Source: Oscillibacter sp. (GTDB taxonomy: Bacteria > Bacillota > Clostridia > Oscillospirales > Oscillospiraceae). From it: a DNA stretch of 7,988 nucleotides. The notes beneath the pieces are model-generated. The model saw only the letters and a program-made list of their open reading frames with translations, did not search any database and had not been told where the DNA came from. The DNA lies in assembly GCA_017447005.1 (NCBI GenBank), contig JAFSOM010000274.1:1-7988 (forward strand), given 5' to 3'. The first letter of the stretch is position 1. Each line of letters opens with the position of its first letter. The position numbers were made by a program, and so were the translations under genes. Shown here one piece after another: positions 1-4,616 of the stretch.

Positions 1-1697
1 CCCGCGTTCTTGGAAACGGCCATCGTAATTCCGTTCGCCGTCTTATTGGCGAGGTCGGATAAATCCAGCAGGTTTTTCGCTGTTCTTGTGACGCTGACGG
101 ACGAGACGCCAGTAATGGGGCGGACGTTGGAATAGGGGGCGTATTGTCCGTGGAAAGAGGCGTCGGAGACGTTCATGCAAATGTCGTTTTTATACGTATT
201 GCCGTAGGCCGTGACGCACCAAAATTTAAGGAAATACGCGTTTTCCGGAGCAGTGAAGACCTTTCCGCGGCAATCTCCGGCGTACCGGAGAAACGTCCCG
301 TCCTGCGCGTAGAAATTCACGTAGGTATTGGTTTCGCTACCATTATACAGATAATAGTTCGTTCCGGGTGTAACCGGCACAGCGTTTTTGGAGCGTATCA
401 AATTAGGAGAGGCGGTAGGTTCCCCGTTTGTATTGTACTCGCCATTCTCCCACTGTTCGTCCCAGAGGTTCTTTCCGCCTCCGGGCGGGTAGGGGTCGCC
501 GGAGCCGGACTGCGTCGGCGTTAGCGTCACGGACAGCGCTTTGACGTTGGCGGCGTCGTAACCGTCCTCAAACGTGACCGGATTGCCCGACGCCATGCGG
601 GTATACTCGGCGCTACTGCCTTCTATGAGTTCGCCTAACAAGGCGGTTTCGCTTTCCAAATTGGCAATCCGTTGCAAATCCGCCGCGCTGAACGTCCCGG
701 TGTCGCCCGTATCGCCTTTATCGCCTTTCGGGCCTTGCGGGCCTGTATCGCCTGTATCGCCCTTCGGGCCTTGCGGGCCTGTATCGCCTGTATCGCCCTT
801 CGGGCCTTGCGGGCCTGTATCGCCCTTGACGCCTTGCGGCCCCTGCGGGCCTGTATCGCCCGTATCGCCCTTCGGGCCTTGCGGGCCTGTATCGCCCTTG
901 ACGCCTTGCGGCCCCTGCGGGCCTGTATCGCCTGTATCGCCCTTCGGGCCTTGCGGGCCTGTATCGCCCGCGTCGCCCTTGACGCCTTGCGGAATGCCGA
1001 ACGTCAGACGCATAACGTCGGAGGCGTCGCCGGAACCTTGTATAATTTCCTTACGGACATAAGCGGCGGCGTCGGACGCGAGGCCCTGCGCGGTCACGGA
1101 CAGATTTTCGATGGCGGAACGTGCGGTTTCGGCGTCCGACTGCGCGGAACGTGCGGCAAGCGCGGCGGCGTTGGCGAGATTGGCGGCGTCTTCAGCGTCG
1201 GATAAGGCCGTTTGCGCCTGCGTCGCGGCGGAACGCGCCTCGGTAATCCGGTCGTCCACGGAATCTACGGCGTCAAGCAGCGTGTCCAGCCAGTCCCGGG
1301 ATTCGGGCGGCGCGTCGGCTAACGGCGCTCCCAGCGCGTTAAACACGCTCGTCTGATAGGTACGCTTCACCAAAAAGCGTTCCGCGCCTTCCGTCCCGGT
1401 ATAGTAACGTAACTCGGCCTTTCCGTAGTGACAGGCTTGGGCGGTGTCGACGCTGTTCACGTCCCAGAGAATGCGCGTCCCGGACGTGGGATTGTCCGCG
1501 CCGTCGGGGTCAACGCGCCGGACGGTCACGGGATACGGCGCCGTGTCGCCCTGACGCTGATGAAGCAGGACGGCGCGACCGGGGCCGAATGTCTCCACCC
1601 ACTCCGCAATGTCGAACACGACTTGCCGAGCGAGATGTTCCCAACGGTAACCCAGCTCAATGACGCCCTTCGGCGGCGGCGCGGCTAAGGACAGCAC
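1..1697 (-). CDS. Receptor-binding / baseplate-type protein with collagen-like domain (3' end outside window)
   Basis: Starting at GTG 1697, the frame is open without interruption to the left edge: 565 codons, C-terminus missing. Residues about 12-123 contain RQVVFDIAEWVETFGPGRAV (24-43), LLHQRQGDTAPYPVTV (44-59), ILWDVNSVDTAQA (76-88) and ELRYY (95-99), the pattern of the N-terminal domain of Firmicutes phage baseplate upper proteins (BppU-like), which docks the protein on the tail. Residues about 136-205 are Ala-rich heptad-like helix. LTFGIPQ then leads into 33 unbroken Gly-X-Y triplets (238-336). After a short helix, about 409-510 is a module of the 'GKNLW...PVTPGTNYYLY...Y' type, probably a carbohydrate-binding-like jelly roll. 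A second such module begins about 540 (AKNLLDLSD) and is cut by the window edge. The whole is probably a trimeric fibre that binds cell-surface glycans. Confidence 0.82.
   Translation of the reverse strand, partial: MLSLAAPPPKGVIELGYRWEHLARQVVFDIAEWVETFGPGRAVLLHQRQGDTAPYPVTVRRVDPDGADNPTSGTRILWDVNSVDTAQACHYGKAELRYYTGTEGAERFLVKRTYQTSVFNALGAPLADAPPESRDWLDTLLDAVDSVDDRITEARSAATQAQTALSDAEDAANLANAAALAARSAQSDAETARSAIENLSVTAQGLASDAAAYVRKEIIQGSGDASDVMRLTFGIPQGVKGDAGDTGPQGPKGDTGDTGPQGPQGVKGDTGPQGPKGDTGDTGPQGPQGVKGDTGPQGPKGDTGDTGPQGPKGDTGDTGPQGPKGDKGDTGDTGTFSAADLQRIANLESETALLGELIEGSSAEYTRMASGNPVTFEDGYDAANVKALSVTLTPTQSGSGDPYPPGGGKNLWDEQWENGEYNTNGEPTASPNLIRSKNAVPVTPGTNYYLYNGSETNTYVNFYAQDGTFLRYAGDCRGKVFTAPENAYFLKFWCVTAYGNTYKNDICMNVSDASFHGQYAPYSNVRPITGVSSVSVTRTAKNLLDLSDLANKTANGITMAVSKNA
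689..986 (-). repeat. Collagen-like Gly-X-Y repeat region
   Basis: The segment encodes 33 consecutive Gly-X-Y triplets built mostly from two interleaved 36-bp units, GPQGPKGDTGDT and GPQGPQGVKGDT. No triplet is interrupted. The DNA copies are nearly identical, including codon choice, so the array probably expands and contracts in frame. Charged Lys-Gly-Asp pairs are typical of bacterial and phage collagens, which form stable triple helices without hydroxyproline. Confidence 0.95.
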
Positions 1698-2004
1698 AGG
1701 CGCTCACTCCTTTCTTGAAGCGATGAAGGGTTGCCAGCGTTGACGGAGCGGTTTCGTCAAGCGTAGCGCCCAAGTCGCTCTTAGCGGGCAACATGTTTTT
1801 GAGCGTTCCGGGGAAAAAGCGTTCAAGAAGGGTTCCGGAAGGCGCGACGCCCAAGTCGCTCTTAGCGGGCAACATGTTTTTGAGCGTTCCGGGGAAAAAG
1901 CGTTCAAGAAGGGTTCCGGAAAGCGCGGTATCCGATTCGCTCTTGATGGGAAGGGCGTCCGCTAAATTTCCAGTTATGGAAATCTCAGCGCAAAGATGGT
2001 TCAT
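1657..2004 (-). CDS. Small repeat-containing protein, unknown
   Basis: The frame starts at ATG 2004, 38 bp after the previous stop, with AAAAGGAT at 2017-2024 (a somewhat long 12-nt spacer from GGA) and an in-frame TGA just upstream. It ends at a stop at 1657-1659, 41 bp inside the next gene, giving 115 residues. The middle consists of a 27-residue unit, SGTLLERFFPGTLKNM plus LPAKSDLG and a short linker, twice almost identical, with diverged flanking part-copies (LPIKSESDTA before, LPAKSDLGATLDETAPSTL after). Of the minus-strand frames this one has the most natural codon use; the alternative that stops at 1704 uses rarer codons. The unit is amphipathic with Phe-Phe-Pro and Leu, which could bind a partner. 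I know no family. It may instead be a repeat-expanded spacer, so translation is uncertain. Confidence 0.45.
   Translation of the reverse strand: MNHLCAEISITGNLADALPIKSESDTALSGTLLERFFPGTLKNMLPAKSDLGVAPSGTLLERFFPGTLKNMLPAKSDLGATLDETAPSTLATLHRFKKGVSACAVLSRAAAEGRH
1705..1714 (-). promoter_or_regulatory. Ribosome binding site that fixes the GTG start of the receptor-binding gene
   Basis: The minus strand reads AAAGGAGTGA here, with GGAG at 1707-1710 and a 9-nt spacer to GTG 1697. No ATG lies in a suitable place in this frame, so GTG is the best start. The site is inside the 3' part of the upstream repeat ORF. Confidence 0.75.
1768..1929. repeat. 81-bp tandem repeat, two near-perfect copies
   Basis: Units at 1768-1848 and 1849-1929 share an identical run of about 73 bp, differing only in the last few bases. 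A shorter diverged match continues to about 1950 (TCGCTCTT followed by a GGG-ending stretch). The period is a multiple of three, so copy number can change without breaking the frame of the ORF at 1657-2004. The near identity points to recent duplication or ongoing slippage or recombination. Confidence 0.92.
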
Positions 2005-2042
2005 AATGCAATCACATCCTTTTCATATCAACTCTATATCAA

Positions 2043-2522
2043 TCAAAATCCGCGGAACGTGCGGGACATCCAGACATTCACCTGTTCCGGACTTCCCGGG
2101 TAAAGAAGCTCCCTGTTGCCCGCACGATAGGGAAACGCCATAAAGTACGAATCAAAGGGGGTCAAGGCGCCCTGCGGCTCGTAGAAATACGCGTCAAAAT
2201 GGAACCGCGTCATAGCGACGGCCTGCGGAATTTGCACGACGCGATAGAAGGTCTGCAACTCCGTCGAACCCCGCGCCCTGCGGAACTCCGTTTGGTATTC
2301 GTCCCCGACGGGGCCGTACTCGTACTCAATGGTATGCGCCGCCCGCGAATTGAGGATGAGCTTTACGACAAACGTATCGAAGTTTCCCGGCGGGTACTGG
2401 TAGTCTCCCATGCGGGTCGTGCCGCTTATCAACTGACGGTTCAACGCGCCGAGAGGCCGCGCCCGGGTGACGGTCAATCCGGCGGCGAGACCGTTGAGAA
2501 AACTTTGTTCGTCATAGGCCAT
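2043..2522 (-). CDS. Small virion-associated protein with QSFLNGLAAG N-terminus
   Basis: I choose ATG 2522 (MAYDEQSFLNGLAAGLTVTR) rather than an upstream in-frame codon at 2546, because GGAG at 2531-2534 is 8 nt upstream and the start overlaps the previous gene by only 11 bp, which suggests translational coupling. The product has 159 residues and ends at TGA 2043-2045. The first 20 residues carry a Q-S-F-L-x-G-L-A-A-G motif. The rest is beta-rich with many aromatics (GDYQYPPGNFDTFVVKLILN, FHFDAYFYEPQGALTPFDSY) and no long helix. The aromatic, polar composition fits a virion surface protein. No known enzyme motif is seen. Family unknown; function inferred only from its place between fibre and receptor-binding genes. 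Confidence 0.75.
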   Translation of the reverse strand: MAYDEQSFLNGLAAGLTVTRARPLGALNRQLISGTTRMGDYQYPPGNFDTFVVKLILNSRAAHTIEYEYGPVGDEYQTEFRRARGSTELQTFYRVVQIPQAVAMTRFHFDAYFYEPQGALTPFDSYFMAFPYRAGNRELLYPGSPEQVNVWMSRTFRGF

Positions 2523-2928
2523 ACAATCCACTCCTTCCGGCGGCAAACGGCAAATCGCGTTCCAAGACGCCCAAGAGGGTAAAACTTGACAAGTCGGCGT
2601 TGTCGTCGGCGAGATGGAAGCGGAACCAGAGCGACGCCGCGCCCGCGAAGAGTTTCGCCGGATTGACGGCGAGCAGTTCCGGCAAGGCGGTCGGCGCGGA
2701 ATACATGCGCCCGTCGCGGCTGTAGGAAACGGACACGTCCCCGGCGTACTCCGCGCTGACGGCGGTCAGGGCCGCGACGCCGGACAAATCCGCGTACCAG
2801 TCGAAGTCGGCGGCGATACCCGTCACGGACATGGACGCCACGACGGAAGGCCGCATACCGAACGCGTGTAAGTGTCCGTGCAGACGGACGCCCGTCAGAT
2901 AGCCGCAAAGCCAGCTTTGGTTATCCAT
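2512..2928 (-). CDS. Small virion-associated protein, unknown function
   Basis: This 138-residue protein starts at ATG 2928, 12 bp after the fibre stop, with AAGGGGGCGG as a G-rich ribosome binding site that overlaps that stop. It ends at TGA 2512-2514. The N-terminus, MDNQSWLCGYLTGVRLHG, resembles the start of the next protein and of many small proteins in Firmicutes phage tail regions. After it come alternating beta-type stretches (VSVSYSRDGRMYSAP, about 65-79; LWFRFHLADD, about 99-108) and LSSFTLLGVLERDLPF near the end, which could be a small beta-sandwich similar to carbohydrate-binding or discoidin-like modules. No signal peptide or membrane segment is evident. Its place among fibre genes suggests a tail decoration or host-contact part. 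I do not recognise a named family. Confidence 0.7.
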   Translation of the reverse strand: MDNQSWLCGYLTGVRLHGHLHAFGMRPSVVASMSVTGIAADFDWYADLSGVAALTAVSAEYAGDVSVSYSRDGRMYSAPTALPELLAVNPAKLFAGAASLWFRFHLADDNADLSSFTLLGVLERDLPFAAGRSGLYGL

Positions 2929-2940
2929 AGCGCCGCCCCC

Positions 2941-4536
2941 TTACCACGTGACGACGGTTTCATGTCCGGACGCGTCGGTAACGGAGGCAATGCGCCCGGA
3001 GGCGTCGCGCTGAAACTGGTAGGCGTTATAGATTCCGCCGTCGAGCGTTTCGGAGAACACGCCGCCGTCCAGAGCGCTGAAGTCCAGCGCGGTGACTTTC
3101 CGCAGTCCGCTGATGTCCGTATAGCCGGACGCGTCCACGGTGAGGCCGGATGTCGAGCCGTCGGCGTTGATTTGCGTCAGGTCGAAGCCGGCGCCCGTAC
3201 CGGAGGCGTCAGGGGTCGCGCCGCCGCCGGATGTCGCCATACCCATTGCGGCGCGTATCGCGTCAATGTCGTACTGGAGGCCGTCAATGGTTACTTTGCC
3301 GTCCGTGCCCATACGGATTCCAATTTCCTGATTGTCGGGCGTCAGATAACGGATGTCAAAGCCGTCGGCGGTTTTGAGAATCCACGCCTTGTTATTGCCC
3401 TGCTGATTCCCCGCGCCGTAACGGTCGATAGGGGAGTAAATGCCGTTGACGGCCTCAAAGGAAATGGAACGCTTGACCGCTTCCGTATAGGTGTAGACCT
3501 GTACGGGGTAATCGGTGCGGGTGGTAGTGGTGAACACGCGTTCCTGCTGGGACGTGACGGGGTAGCCGTCGTCGCCGAGGGACATTCCCGTGACGCGTAT
3601 AGGCCAGTAGAGCGGGGAGCCGTCAGGGTTTTTCGCCTGCGCCACGCCGCCCGTACACGTTCCCGTGACCCATTCGAGATTCTGCCCGTAAGCGCGGATA
3701 AAGTTATCGTCAGACGTATCGCCCGCGAGATATTTGACGATACGGCGGGAGGTGGTCAACTGGTCAACGGCGAGGTTTGCGACTTCCCCGTAACCGGAGT
3801 AGAGCGCTTCGGCGGAGAGCTGCCCGGATACGTCCACGTTTCCTTCCGTGCGGATATATCCGTAGAGTTCGCGTTCGCCGATACGGAGCGTGATTCGGGA
3901 ATAAACCGTTCCGTTTTCGGTGACGGTGGCGACGCTCATACTGATTCCGTCGACAGTCTGCGTGACGCTGGACAAATCGCCCTCGGCGTCCGTGACGCGG
4001 CTTTCGATGGCGTCGGCCTGTTGCGAGATGGTCGACACCTGCCCGCCCAGATTTTGCACGGTCGACGCGATTTCATCCGCCCGGATTTGCAAGGACGCGA
4101 TTTCGCTTTCGTTGCTCTGCGCTAACAGTTCGATTTCGTCGGCGGTTTGCCGGATTGCCGTCAGACTGCCGTTGAAGTCGGTCACGACGTTTCCCGCGAC
4201 GCCGTCCACGTACTGTTTTGTCGCGGATTCGGCGTTGAGTACGGGGTCACGGTAGAGGCGCAAGGGGCCGCGCATGGTTCCGCCGTCCAACGGGAGATAA
4301 TCGCCGCTGACGCCGCCGCCCGTACCCGTCCCGCCGCCGCTCTGCGATAGAAGCTGTTCGGCGCGGGGTAGCATGACATTGTTGATATACGACGCGATTT
4401 CCGTGAAGAGGCTTTGCAAATCCTTGCGGTTCTGTACCTCGTTGTTCTGACGCGTGGCGTAGTCGGCGGGGTCCTCCCAGTTTTTGGAGTAGGTCAGGCG
4501 CGGGATGAGTTCCGGCGCGTCATGGGTATCGGACAT
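2941..4536 (-). CDS. Tail fibre / spike protein
   Basis: I place the start at ATG 4536 (MSDTHDAPELIPRL), since AGGAGG sits 8 nt upstream. A longer frame from 4635 would read through the 40-bp repeats and into the preceding gene. The product has 531 residues and stops at TAA 2941-2943. A Gly-rich hinge (66-77) leads to DYLPLDGGTMRGPLRL (79-94) and ATKQYVDG (105-112), the tail-fibre repeat motif often seen as 'LPLxGGTMxGxL...ATKxYVD'. Residues about 118-200 are polar heptad-like helix (IRQTADEIELLAQ, QADAIESRVTDAEGDLSSVT), probably a trimeric coiled coil. Then come beta-rich parts, with GNVDVSGQLSAEALYSGYGE (232-251) and a second Gly-rich hinge (436-450). The C-terminus has short beta repeats (GYTDISGL, DASGRIASVTDASGHETVV). 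No enzyme motif is visible. It is probably a trimeric fibre joined to the short tail. Confidence 0.72.
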   Translation of the reverse strand: MSDTHDAPELIPRLTYSKNWEDPADYATRQNNEVQNRKDLQSLFTEIASYINNVMLPRAEQLLSQSGGGTGTGGGVSGDYLPLDGGTMRGPLRLYRDPVLNAESATKQYVDGVAGNVVTDFNGSLTAIRQTADEIELLAQSNESEIASLQIRADEIASTVQNLGGQVSTISQQADAIESRVTDAEGDLSSVTQTVDGISMSVATVTENGTVYSRITLRIGERELYGYIRTEGNVDVSGQLSAEALYSGYGEVANLAVDQLTTSRRIVKYLAGDTSDDNFIRAYGQNLEWVTGTCTGGVAQAKNPDGSPLYWPIRVTGMSLGDDGYPVTSQQERVFTTTTRTDYPVQVYTYTEAVKRSISFEAVNGIYSPIDRYGAGNQQGNNKAWILKTADGFDIRYLTPDNQEIGIRMGTDGKVTIDGLQYDIDAIRAAMGMATSGGGATPDASGTGAGFDLTQINADGSTSGLTVDASGYTDISGLRKVTALDFSALDGGVFSETLDGGIYNAYQFQRDASGRIASVTDASGHETVVTW

Positions 4537-4616
4537 TCGCGTTTCCTCCTCTCCGTAACATGATAAACGGGCGTATTCGCGTTTTCTCCTCTCCGCAACA
4601 TGATAAACGGGCGCAT
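4494..4616 (-). CDS. Possible 40-residue micro-ORF overlapping the fibre gene start
   Basis: The stop of the gp10-like gene and an ATG overlap as TAATG (4618-4614), and GGGGAGG lies a few bases upstream inside the end of that gene. Reading from this ATG gives 40 residues, rich in Arg, ending at TGA 4494-4496 in a frame different from the fibre gene. Most of it is translated 40-bp repeat, which in this frame changes reading phase between copies. It resembles no family I know. It may be a relic of an older start site or a translated leader coupled to the fibre gene. I regard expression as possible but unproven. Confidence 0.2.
   Translation of the reverse strand: MRPFIMLRRGENANTPVYHVTERRKRECPIPMTRRNSSRA
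4535..4614 (-). repeat. Tandem duplication of a 40-bp ribosome-binding-site unit
   Basis: Two adjacent 40-bp copies, 4535-4574 and 4575-4614, differ at three positions. Each carries GGAGAGGAG followed by ACGCGAAT on the minus strand. In the gene-proximal copy the next base makes ATG, the start of the fibre gene, with AGGAGG at 4545-4550 and an 8-nt spacer. In the upstream copy the same place reads ATA, so the duplicate start is dead. The segment 4615-4635, the end of the upstream gene, is a degenerate partial match (15 of 21 bases by eye). Together the copies fill the 79-bp gap between the two genes. Confidence 0.9.

Noticed and set aside
689..986. CRISPR-like array
   Set aside because: The repeats are contiguous with no unique spacers and encode collagen triplets.
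574..1062. Plus-strand Pro/Ser/Cys/Gly repeat protein
   Set aside because: It is the antisense reading of the collagen region; the minus-strand reading gives a perfect Gly-X-Y array within a much longer open frame.
1..1697. Diversity-generating retroelement variable region in the receptor-binding gene
   Set aside because: No template-variable repeat pair and no reverse transcriptase are visible in the window; the missing C-terminus lies outside, so it cannot be judged here.
1704..1907. Alternative minus-strand frame in the 81-bp repeats
   Set aside because: Its stop overlaps the next ribosome binding site, which is attractive, but it has no ribosome binding site of its own at 1907 and uses rarer codons (AGA, CTA, TCA) than the 2004-1657 frame.
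2005..2042. Sigma-70 promoter in the AT-rich gap
   Set aside because: TTGATT and TATAGA- or GATATG-like hexamers are present but not at suitable spacing, so I do not list a promoter.
2872..4125. Long plus-strand open frame (417 codons) opposite the fibre gene
   Set aside because: It is a mirror of GC-rich codon use on the other strand. The minus-strand frame has a strong ribosome binding site and clear fibre motifs, while this one has no recognisable domain and an odd composition.
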